From assembly GCF_004119445.1 (NCBI RefSeq), contig NZ_QICI01000010.1:62001-126000 (forward strand): a stretch of DNA of 64,000 bases. Direction: 5' to 3'. The notes beneath the pieces were generated by a model, which saw only the letters and a program-made list of their open reading frames with translations, was not told the DNA's origin and searched no databases. The translations under genes were made by a program, and so were the position numbers. The stretch is from Chryseobacterium sp. CH21 (GTDB taxonomy: Bacteria; Bacteroidota; Bacteroidia; Flavobacteriales; Weeksellaceae). Positions 52,414 through 61,771 of the stretch are shown here, in pieces (the first letter of the stretch is position 1; each line of letters starts with the position of its first letter).

Positions 52414-55208
52414 ATGGTCCATAATGACTCCCGATTCCCTTTGAGGCTTCGATTTCTCAGTTTTTTTATTTTTATCATTACAATTACAGCAGTCAAGTCA
52501 CAAAATCAAAAATTTATAATCACTTTTGAACTAAAAAGTAAGGATCAATCTTCGTTGAAAGGTTCTGAAATTAAAATTTCGAATGAAGAAAATTCCTATT
52601 CAATAACTACCGATGAAAAAGGAGTCGCAACCATTTCTATTATTCCCGGAAAATATAAAATAGAAGCATGGAAAAATGGAATTCCGGGGTATTCCGATAA
52701 AATATTTGTGACAAAAACAGAAACCATCACTTTACCATTTCAGGAAAAGCTCAATACGATTGAAGAAGTAGTGATTACTGCCAAAGAAGGAAAAGGACTT
52801 ACTTCCTCTTCCATCATTAACAAGAGAGCCATGCAACATTTGCAGCCGTCAAGTTTTTCTGATCTTCTGGAACTTCTTCCCGGTGGAAGATCAAATGATC
52901 CGGTTCTTAATCAGGTTAACAAAATCAGCCTTCGTGAAACCGGAAGACCCGGCTCAGATTACAATACATCCTCTATGGGAACAACGTTTTTGGTAGATGG
53001 TGCACCTTTGAACTCCAATGCTAACCTCCAGTATTCTTATGATTTTTTAGACAAAACCAATAACGGACTGAAACGCAGACTTAATATAACCAGTGGTGTA
53101 GACATGCGAACTATTTCTACAGATCAGATTGAAAGTGTGGAAGTTCTCCGCGGAATTCCTTCCGTCATCTATGGAAATCTTACTTCAGGTATTGTAAAAA
53201 TCACCAACAAATCCGGATATACAAGATGGAAGGCAAGATTTAAGGCAGATGGCTACAGTAAGCTTTTTGCAGTGAGCAAAGGTTTTGAAAATAAAGAAAA
53301 AGATCTGAAAATCAATACAGGCCTGGATTATCTGAATGCAAAGACCGATCCGAGAGACCGTTTAGAAAGTTATGAAAGAATTACCGCCCATCTTGGTATC
53401 ATTAAAGAAAAAAATATGATCACGGAACGGCAAAATGGCAAAGTAATCTCAGTTATACAGGTTCTTTGGACGGTTCAAAATCTGATCCGGATATAGATTT
53501 GTCCGAGCTCAATTCTTATGAAGTGAATACTCATTTTTTGAGTCTTTCCAATCTATTCACTTATACTAAAAATGAACCTTCATTCTACCGTTCAACTGAA
53601 ATTCAGGCAACTCTTAACCAAAGATTTGACAAAATAAAGCAGACTAAATTTATTCAGCTGGAAAATGCAACGGCTTTTCCTCTATCAACAATTGCAGGAG
53701 AATATGACGGTTACTATCCTGAACCTCGTTACATTTCAAATTATACAGTGGATGGAAAACCTCTGGATCTGTTTGTTAAAATGATCAATAATTTCCAGAT
53801 TAATTACAAATCGGTGACGCATGAGTTCAATGCCGGATTTGACTGGCAAATGAGTAAAAACTGGGGCAAAGGACAATTATTTGATATCTACAGACCTATT
53901 GATCCTAAGGCTACATTCAGACCGCGTGCTTACCGTGATGTTCCTGCTTATATGACTTCCGCATTGTTCCTGGAGTCTGTCAACTCATTACAAGCAGGCA
54001 AACATCAACTTACACTGGCATTAGGATTCAGAGGAAACACGATGATGAATCTTCCTTCTCATTTTAAAATGAATGGAAAATTATATGCAGATCCAAGAGC
54101 AAACTTCCAATGGGAGCTTCCCTCTTTTGACTGGATGAACAAAAAAGCAACCATAGCTTTGACATTAGGATATGGAAAACAAAGTCTTTTCCCTGACCTT
54201 AATCTTCTGTATCCGGAATTTATTTACAAAGATATCCAGCAGCTGAATTATTTCCATAATAATCCAAATTACAGAAGAATCAATTATAAAACACTGATTT
54301 ACAATCCACAAAATCCGGATATAGAACCCGCTGTGAATGAAAAATTTGAAGCAAGAGTTGATTTCAGTCTTGGCGCACACCAACTGTCTGTAACTGTATT
54401 TAAAGAAAATATGCACAATGCTTTCCGTTCAATGAATGAATATGCCTTATATCAGTACAAAAAATACGATACTTCAGGACTGAATCATGATGCCATCACT
54501 TCTCCACCGGATGTGAACACACTTCCCTATCAGAATGTGAATGAAAACTTTCTTTACACCACTCAGCGAAATGGAAGCAAAGTGGACAAAGAAGGTATTG
54601 AATTTCAATATTCTTCCAATAGAATTCCAGTGATTAACACAAGATTAACTCTAAACGGGGCCTGGTTCCGTACAAAATATGGCAATAGTCTTCCAGTATA
54701 CAGAGGAAGAGATTTACTAATCAACGGAAGACCTTATCCTTATCTTGGACTATATGAAGGGATGGAGCCCAATTCTGTGAATGAAGTTTTGAATACCAAT
54801 CTGATGCTGGATACTTATATTCCCCGCCTGGATCTTGTTTTTTCTTCATCATTCCAGTTTTCATGGTATTCCATGAGAAAAATCCTTCCTATGAGCGGAA
54901 TTCCCAGTCATTATGTAGATCAGAATGGCACTGTTCTTCCTTACAACCCGGATGCTGTAAAAGGAACGATCCTGGAAAGTCTGATCATTACTCAAAACGA
55001 GGATTTATACACTACTACCAGAAGACCTATGGAGATGAACCTCAATCTCAAAGTAACCAAAAGTTTCAGAAATAAAACGGTAATAGTATCCATGTTTGCC
55101 AACCGGTTATTCAGCTATTATACCCCTTACAACAATAACGGATTTACCATCAACAGAAAAGGTGCTTATGATCCCTACTTCGGAATGGAAATCAATTTCA
55201 ATTTATAA
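52414..55208 (+). pseudogene. TonB-dependent receptor, frameshifted
   Basis: Two frames (52414-53496 and 53466-55208) form one outer-membrane receptor of about 931 residues. The first part has a hydrophobic signal, a carboxypeptidase-like regulatory domain (about 35-115, ending LPFQEKLNTIEEVVITAKE) and the plug (GTTFLVDGAPLNSNAN, VEVLRGIPSVIYG). The second is the barrel. Adding one A to the A4 run at 53432-53435 gives KWQSNLSYTGSLDGS and joins the halves. The ligand is not visible; its partners (DUF4876, DUF6850, a haem peroxidase) suggest metal or haem. First gene of a four-gene cluster. Confidence 0.88.
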
Positions 55209-55229
55209 ACAATTTCAATTCAATAAATT

Positions 55230-56448
55230 ATGTTAAAACATGTATTAAGAACACTGTTCGTATTGTGTGCAGCTCTTGCCATTACAGCCTGTTCTTCAGA
55301 TTCAAACGATGCTCCGGAAGCAAAAACCTCATTAAAACTTGAACTTAAAGTAGTTCCTGATAATATTCAGGTTAAAGAATATAAAAATATTACCATCAGT
55401 TTCAAAGAGTTAAATTCAGGATTTACCATTACTCAGGAGCTTAAAAATACTAACGTTTTACAGGTTGTACTTCCTTCAGGAACGTATAACGTTACGGCGG
55501 AAGGAAGTATTATGTATGGTGATAATTTCGGATCGGTAGAAGCTAAAGTTGCCGGTGTACAAAACGGAATCGTTATCAATGGTAATGAAACAACAAAACG
55601 TTGGATCTTTCTTTGAAATCAGGGAACAGCAGTGATCTGATCCTAGAAGAAGTCTTCTTTACCGGAACAAAAACACCGCAGGGAGCAATGTATTTCGGTG
55701 ATCAGTATTTTAAAATCACCAATAATACGGACAAGACTTTGTATGCAGATGGTATGCTGCTGATACAATCCAGTTTTATGACGAATGAAAAGCAGGATTA
55801 CAGCCCAAATATTATGGGAACTGCTCTATCTGCAGGTGCTATTATCAGAATTCCAGGAAACGGCACAATGTATCCTGTAAAAGCCGGAGAATCTATTATT
55901 ATTGCGGAAGATGCTATTAATCATAAAGATTTTAATCCTTCATCCATCAATCTTTCTAATGCGAATTTCCAGATTTTCAAAGAAGATTCTGATGATATCG
56001 ACAATCCTGCCGTTCCGAAAATGGTGAATGTTTTTGAAAAATGGTAATTCATACACAAGGATATTATGCTTATGCTCTGGCACGTTTGCCACAGGGAATG
56101 ACGAGTGAAGCCTTGGTTGCCCAAAACGCTTATACTTACACGTATAACCTTACCATTAACGGTGATGTATATCCTATGGACGGAACAGCTGTCAAAATCC
56201 CCAATGAATGGATTACAGATGCTGTGAATTTAAGTGTACAGGATTCATTCCAATGGCTGGTAACTTCTCCTTCTTTGGATATGGGATGGACTTCCGTAGC
56301 TGCTTTTGACGGAGATAAAAACCGTTTCGGAAAAGCTGTCCGCAGAAAAGTAACCGGAAAAACAATGGATGGCAAAAATATCCTTAAAGATACCAACAAC
56401 TCCACAACAGACTTTGAACATGGTGTAAAGCCATCTTTATTCAATTAA
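55230..56448 (+). pseudogene. DUF4876 lipoprotein, two frameshifts
   Basis: Three frames (55230-55616, 55601-56047, 56041-56448) make one surface lipoprotein of about 406 residues. The first has a lipobox signal (LAITACSSDSND, Cys about 21) and an immunoglobulin-like domain. Each join needs one extra A: at 55595-55598 (giving ETTKTLDLSLKSGN) and at 56037-56041 (giving VFEKMVIHTQGYYAY). With both repaired, the protein matches the DUF4876 family throughout, including DDIDNPAVPKMVNVFEKM and GWTSVAAFDGDKNRFGKAVR. It lies between the TonB receptor and the DUF6850 barrel with small gaps. Role unknown; a surface binding subunit of the receptor is plausible. Confidence 0.85.
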
Positions 56449-56449
56449 A

Positions 56450-57964
56450 ATGAAATATTTTCTTTCCATATCGATCCTGCTCACCTCTTTTTCGGGAATA
56501 ACAATGCATGCTCAGATCAATGACACTATCAAAGAGAAAGTGCGCGAAGAATATAGCTTTGAAAGGCTTATTAAAAACAGTATTACCCTCAATCCCGCCA
56601 GTTATGCCGGAGCAAGGAAATACAGCATCACAAACTTCAATGTGTTTACTGAAAAAAGCAACACCCCCAATCAACTGCAGCAAAAAGGAAAAGGGAAAAA
56701 CCTATGGGGTGCAGAGGTTTACAGCTTACAAAAGCTCGATGATCAAACATCAGTCTGGGGCAATGCCTCATATACACAGGGGAAAAATAAGCAGATGGTA
56801 TGGAATGAAAATTCAGATTATGATCTCATTTATCCTTATGTAGCAGCGGACAGTGTGGGTGGTGATATGAAATTTGAAGACTATAGCTTTTCAGGAGGAT
56901 ATTCCAGAAAAATAGATACTTACACTTTAGGGATTACAGGAAGTTATCAGGCAACATTGAGTTACAGAGATGCAGATCCACGCCCGAAAAATACAGCAGC
57001 TCATTTTTCTCTGGCAATGGGAGCCAACAAACTGATGTTCCAAAAGTTCAAAATTGGAGCTTATGTGAATGCTGAAAAGTATACTCAAAAACATAATCTG
57101 AGCTTTGTAAGCAACCAGGAATATCCTATGATTTATAATATGAGCGGACTGGGAAATTATAACGAACTCCTTTCCGGAAAACTCCGCCAGGCATATTATG
57201 AGGGCTGGTCTTACGGAGGAGGTTTACAGATCTTTGAAGCTGACAATAGAAACTGGTATCTGAATATAAGTCTTAAAAAGTTTAATCTTGATAAGCTATT
57301 GACAGAATATGCAGATCTCAATGCTTCAAAAATTGATGAACAGCAGGTTAGCTTTTCCGCCGGAAAATTCTTTGATTCCGGAAAAACAGTCTGGGGAATT
57401 TCTGCCGAAGGTAACAGTACAGAAAGAAAAGGAACTGAAAACCTTTTTCTGAATGAAAATTCAAGAAATTATATTCAGATCGGAAGTGTGGAAAAATACA
57501 ACCATAAGATCAATAGTATCATTTTCAAAGGGCTCATACAATTGGGTAATGAAAAGGCAAAATCGTCTTTTATCCCCTTCTTTGGATGGAATCAGGAAAA
57601 AGAAAAATACAACAGTCCTCTATCAAAAATAGAATTAAGCAAGATTATGTATGGTACGGATTATCAATGGATTAAAACTTTCGAAAATCTACAGACACTG
57701 TCTGTTGTAGCAGGATTTTCAGCTACCAATGTCTATCAAAAAGATGCGCTTTTCAACAATTCCGGAAAACTGTCCATCAATGCTATGCTTCAGGAAAATT
57801 ATGCTTTTCAGTCTTCGGATTTCTGGCAGGCAAAACTTGATATTCATTTTCATTTCAGCTTCCCCGTTGTGAAAAATGCTTTTGTAGGAGGTAAAATGAT
57901 GTACAGCAATTTTAAAAATGGCAGCAATACTTTATTTGCAGTCAGTATAGGAAGTATATTTTAA
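56450..57964 (+). CDS. DUF6850-family outer-membrane beta-barrel protein
   Basis: This 504-residue exported protein has a signal peptide (SILLTSFSGITMHAQ) and a body of alternating amphipathic strands of an outer-membrane barrel, ending in an aromatic-terminated strand (SIGSIF). WGNASYTQGKNKQMVWNENS and FSGGYSRKIDTYTLGITGSY are representative strands. Its pairing with TonB receptor, DUF4876 and a di-haem peroxidase is a recognisable arrangement in Bacteroidota, so it probably works as a companion porin or assembly factor. It starts 1 base after the DUF4876 stop. Exact function unknown. Confidence 0.83.
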   Translation: MKYFLSISILLTSFSGITMHAQINDTIKEKVREEYSFERLIKNSITLNPASYAGARKYSITNFNVFTEKSNTPNQLQQKGKGKNLWGAEVYSLQKLDDQTSVWGNASYTQGKNKQMVWNENSDYDLIYPYVAADSVGGDMKFEDYSFSGGYSRKIDTYTLGITGSYQATLSYRDADPRPKNTAAHFSLAMGANKLMFQKFKIGAYVNAEKYTQKHNLSFVSNQEYPMIYNMSGLGNYNELLSGKLRQAYYEGWSYGGGLQIFEADNRNWYLNISLKKFNLDKLLTEYADLNASKIDEQQVSFSAGKFFDSGKTVWGISAEGNSTERKGTENLFLNENSRNYIQIGSVEKYNHKINSIIFKGLIQLGNEKAKSSFIPFFGWNQEKEKYNSPLSKIELSKIMYGTDYQWIKTFENLQTLSVVAGFSATNVYQKDALFNNSGKLSINAMLQENYAFQSSDFWQAKLDIHFHFSFPVVKNAFVGGKMMYSNFKNGSNTLFAVSIGSIF

Positions 57965-57968
57965 ACAC

Positions 57969-59111
57969 ATGATGATAAAATTTTCAGATATAAAATTAGT
58001 TGCCGTGCTTGGAGGGATCTCTCTTTTCTTTATGCAGCATACTCTTCAACAATACAGAGTGGATTATGGAGAAACAGTGGAACACTATAAAAAGCCTGTA
58101 CAATACTGGCCAAAACCTACAGTGGATGCAGGTGTCAACTGGAAAGAATTTGAGGCAATAGAATGGGATTCTAACTACTATGACACTCAGGAACAGCCTG
58201 AAGTAATGCTTGGGAAAAAGCTGTTTTTTGATCCTAAACTGTCACAATCCAGCCAGATATCCTGCAGCAGCTGCCATAACCCTGAACTGGGCTGGGGAGA
58301 CGGTCAGGAAGTAGCATTGGGAACAGATCATTTGCAGGGAAAAAGAAATACCCAGTCTCTTTTTAATATTGGAGACCGCCAGTCCTATTTCTGGGACGGA
58401 AGAGCAAAGACGTTGGAAGAACAGCTTGTGGGACCTATTTCTGCCCATAACGAAATGAATATGAAACCGGAAAAACTGGCCGGAAAGCTATCAAAATTAA
58501 AAGAATACAGAAAGCTTTTTAAAGAAGTTTACCAAACTGATAAAATCACGTTTGATAAAATCGCAAAAGCGCTGGCTACTTTTCAAAGAACAATCAGAAG
58601 CCAGCCGAGCAGGCTGGATAAGTTCATAAAAGGTGATTATAAAGCCATGAGCGACAAGGAAATCTATGGGATGCATCTATTCCGTACCAAAGCAAGATGC
58701 ATGAACTGTCACTACGGAAAATATCTTACTGATGAATCTTTCCATAACATAGGACTTACTTATTACAAACGGGAATATGAAGATCTTGGATTGTATCATA
58801 TCACTAAAAATTCTGATGATACAGGGAAATTTAAAACCCCTTCGCTGAGAGATCTTGACTATACTGCCCCATGGATGCATAACGGACTCATGGACGATAT
58901 GCATGGTGTTGTCAGTTTATACAACAGCGGTATGCAGATGATAAACCCTACTCCTGAAGAAAAAAAAGCCGATCCTAATTTTCCTGTCACAGATCATCTG
59001 ATAAAACCTTTACACCTGAATGAGCAGGAAATGGATGCCATTGTTTCATTTTTAAAAAGTATGTCCGGAAGCTATTACAAAATGCCAAGACCGGAAATCC
59101 CAAGAAAATAG
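57969..59111 (+). CDS. Di-haem cytochrome-c peroxidase (MauG/CcpA-like)
   Basis: This 380-residue periplasmic or anchored enzyme has an N-terminal hydrophobic segment and two CXXCH haem sites: CSSCH at 99-103 and CMNCH at about 239-243. NIGDRQSYFWDGRAKTLEEQ and SLRDLDYTAPWMHNG are family blocks. It is of normal size, unlike the large peroxidase at 25780. It ends the TonB-DUF4876-DUF6850 cluster, starting 4 bases after the barrel stop. In this setting it may oxidise a bound metal, haem or siderophore or protect the system from peroxide; the choice cannot be made from sequence. Confidence 0.92.
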   Translation: MMIKFSDIKLVAVLGGISLFFMQHTLQQYRVDYGETVEHYKKPVQYWPKPTVDAGVNWKEFEAIEWDSNYYDTQEQPEVMLGKKLFFDPKLSQSSQISCSSCHNPELGWGDGQEVALGTDHLQGKRNTQSLFNIGDRQSYFWDGRAKTLEEQLVGPISAHNEMNMKPEKLAGKLSKLKEYRKLFKEVYQTDKITFDKIAKALATFQRTIRSQPSRLDKFIKGDYKAMSDKEIYGMHLFRTKARCMNCHYGKYLTDESFHNIGLTYYKREYEDLGLYHITKNSDDTGKFKTPSLRDLDYTAPWMHNGLMDDMHGVVSLYNSGMQMINPTPEEKKADPNFPVTDHLIKPLHLNEQEMDAIVSFLKSMSGSYYKMPRPEIPRK

Positions 59112-59148
59112 ATTTTAATCTTATTAAATAATTGATTTCATAAACAGT

Positions 59149-59195
59149 AAATCCTTTTATCTAAATAAAAACTTTAGATAAAAGGATTTTTTAAT
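59149..59195. terminator. Terminator after the TonB-peroxidase cluster
   Basis: A 17-bp perfect stem AAATCCTTTTATCTAAA with its complement (59149-59165 and 59173-59189), 7-base loop, then TTTTTT. It separates convergent genes and mainly serves the plus strand. Confidence 0.88.
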
Positions 59196-59222
59196 ATCTT
59201 AAAAACTGAGAAAAATTATTCT

Positions 59223-61586
59223 TTAAAACTTGAAGCCAACGCTGAAATAGATCCTTGAAAAATCAAGCTGGCTGTTTCTGGAAACATTCAGATTGATAGG
59301 TCCAATCAGAGATTCATATCCAAGGTTTACTCCATACCCAAACATATCAAAGCTGTTATTAAAAGGTGAAAGCTCTTCACTCACTTTTCCATAGCTGAAC
59401 GAAGGAGTAAGATAAAGTTTTTTCATAATTCTGTACTGAAATGACACTGCAGCCTTTGCTACTGAAGTCATAGGAAGTTCTTTCTGACGAAGACCATTGA
59501 ATTCAGGACTTAGCAGATCATAATTATATTCGCTTCCTCCCAGGTTATATTTCTGATTTAAAAACAGATACGGGACCTGCTCATCTCTCTTTGATCCAAA
59601 GCTTGCTCCCAAAAATACGTTGGCCTTTACCGTCAGTCTTCTTGTAATAGGATGATAAAAGTTTTCATTCAAAGTAAAAGAAATCAGGTTTTTAGGCTCA
59701 TAATAATAAGAGTCTTTTGGATTAAGAATCAGATATAAAAGAGGCTGCACCGTTTCCAGATCATAAAGCTGATATCGATCACCATAATAAAATCTTGTGC
59801 TCACCTGAAGATGATTCCCTTTTGTTGTAAAATATCTTTTGTTAAGATTGTTCTGTTCAAACTTCAGAAATGTGTTGAAATTACTGTGGTTATAGAGTTT
59901 TTTACTGTAATTATCCACTTTTGCCTGATCTACTTTATCCAATAAACTATACATTCTTTCTGTACTGAATTCCGTTCCCACAGAAAAATATGCATTGGGG
60001 CTGATATTATAATTCAGGGCAATTTTTCCGGTGATATTGCGGTACATATGGTTAGGAAAGCGGTCGCTGCCATCTTCGTTTACATCATACAGCCTAAAAT
60101 TTAAATCATTACTTTTAAGATTAACCATTTTTGCTTCCAGATCCAGCCACAAACGCTCACCACTATCCAGAAACTGCTGATAGGCAAGTTTAGCTTTGAA
60201 ACGTTCGGAAATATCTACTGTTGCCAGAAACCTTGATCTGTTCAGGAGAATATTTCTGTAGGTATAGTTCACAATAATTCCTACTGACTGCTCTGTATCA
60301 TAATGCAGGGCGAGTTTAAATGCTCCTTTTTTCGCTCTTTTCACAAAAATATTCATCACAAGACCATCATCCACCTTGGTATAGGTATAATACACCTTAA
60401 CGTACTGGCGCATTCCGAATACACGGTCTATGGCTTCATTAACTGTTTTTGCATCGTAATACTTCCCTTCTGTAAGACCCATTTGTTTTTTAAGTACTTC
60501 AATTTCTGCTGCATCTGTAATAGGTGTTCCGTCTTCTTCATTAAAAGTGAATTTTGTGGTAGGCAGTTTCACCTCTTCAATCATCGTATGCTCATATTGG
60601 ATTCCAGCTTTTCGCTGAGCTTCTGCCAGAGCTACAAACTCAGGAAGGTGCTTTCTGGCCTCCGTCTCTCCTATTTTGATAATCCTTCTGAATTTGGCAA
60701 AATCCTTCGTGGTAATCTCTCCCAAAGGATCTACAAAGTCTACGAGAATATTAGAGAGTTCTTTTTGATGCTTAAAATCTTCTACGGAACGGATGGCATG
60801 AGTCTGATAGATCATCTTCATCGGATTTTCAATTTCTTTTTTGGTAAAAAGCCTGAATCCGGTATAGCCTCCAATCACAAAATCAGCACCCATCACTCGA
60901 ACTTCATTGGCAGGATAATTACGATCCAATCCGCCATCTACCAAAAGTTTTCCGTCAATATAAACAGGAGCAAAAGCTGCAGGAATTGCCAATGTAGAAC
61001 GAATAGCCAATGGTAAGGATCCTTCTTTCTGCATCACGAGACCTCCGTTTTCAATATCGGATGAAGTAAGCTGAACAGGAATTCTTAGTTTACTGAAATC
61101 GTTGATATGCTTCGCATTGAAAGTAAGCGTATTAAGTACTTCTCCCATGTATTGACCCTCAATATAAGAACTTGGAAGTGTTGGAATTCCTTTCACTACC
61201 GGAAATTCAAGGATATACTTATCATATTCGTCTTTCTCGCTGATATTGACTTTATTATAAGGTATTTTATTACTTAGAATCCTACCCCAATCCATTTTAT
61301 AGACCGTATGCTTCAATTGGTCAGCATTATATCCCATAGCATATAAACCGCCCAGAATACCTCCCATACTGGTTCCTGTAATATAATCTACTTTGATTCC
61401 CAATGAGTCAATCATTTTCAGAATCCCAATGTGAGCAAATCCTTTTGCGCCACCACCACTGAGAGCAAGACCAAACTTAGTATCTTTGGTTACATTCTGA
61501 AGGGCAATATTCAGGGAATCATTTTTTTGCTGAGACTTGACAGTAAGAGAAATAGCGATCGCTAAAAATATCAGGATTTTTTTCAT
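59223..61586 (-). CDS. Patatin-like phospholipase with BamA-like C-terminal barrel
   Basis: This 787-residue protein has a signal peptide (IFLAIAISLTVKSQ), a patatin domain (about 35-320) with the Ser-Asp pair GTSMGG and LLVDGGLDRNYP and the oxyanion loop SGGGAKG, one POTRA-like segment (about 345-430; LTEGKYYDAKTVNEAIDRVF), and an outer-membrane beta-barrel ending FKF. This joins enzyme and translocator as in the type Vd (PlpD-like) system, so the lipase domain may be exposed or released outside the cell. Catalytic residues are intact. It is convergent with the peroxidase cluster. Confidence 0.92.
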   Translation of the reverse strand: MKKILIFLAIAISLTVKSQQKNDSLNIALQNVTKDTKFGLALSGGGAKGFAHIGILKMIDSLGIKVDYITGTSMGGILGGLYAMGYNADQLKHTVYKMDWGRILSNKIPYNKVNISEKDEYDKYILEFPVVKGIPTLPSSYIEGQYMGEVLNTLTFNAKHINDFSKLRIPVQLTSSDIENGGLVMQKEGSLPLAIRSTLAIPAAFAPVYIDGKLLVDGGLDRNYPANEVRVMGADFVIGGYTGFRLFTKKEIENPMKMIYQTHAIRSVEDFKHQKELSNILVDFVDPLGEITTKDFAKFRRIIKIGETEARKHLPEFVALAEAQRKAGIQYEHTMIEEVKLPTTKFTFNEEDGTPITDAAEIEVLKKQMGLTEGKYYDAKTVNEAIDRVFGMRQYVKVYYTYTKVDDGLVMNIFVKRAKKGAFKLALHYDTEQSVGIIVNYTYRNILLNRSRFLATVDISERFKAKLAYQQFLDSGERLWLDLEAKMVNLKSNDLNFRLYDVNEDGSDRFPNHMYRNITGKIALNYNISPNAYFSVGTEFSTERMYSLLDKVDQAKVDNYSKKLYNHSNFNTFLKFEQNNLNKRYFTTKGNHLQVSTRFYYGDRYQLYDLETVQPLLYLILNPKDSYYYEPKNLISFTLNENFYHPITRRLTVKANVFLGASFGSKRDEQVPYLFLNQKYNLGGSEYNYDLLSPEFNGLRQKELPMTSVAKAAVSFQYRIMKKLYLTPSFSYGKVSEELSPFNNSFDMFGYGVNLGYESLIGPINLNVSRNSQLDFSRIYFSVGFKF

Positions 61587-61771
61587 TAGTGATTCTTTGT
61601 GTATCTTATTACAACTTTAAAAGTTTATGAAGGAGTAAAGATACACAAAAAAGTAAACTGCATAAATGGCTCTTTTCGTGAAATAAACAATTGAATTTGC
61701 ACTTATTATTAAAAATAAACAACCTACTGATTTTCAGATAAAAAGACTCGTATCATCAACGTTAAATCTGT

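Noticed and set aside
53466..55208. Separate small barrel gene after the TonB receptor
   Set aside because: It lacks signal and plug and continues the receptor after a one-base shift; one gene.
60303..61016. Plus-strand open frame of 237 codons
   Set aside because: Entirely opposite the patatin domain, no start signal or family; shadow of the real gene.
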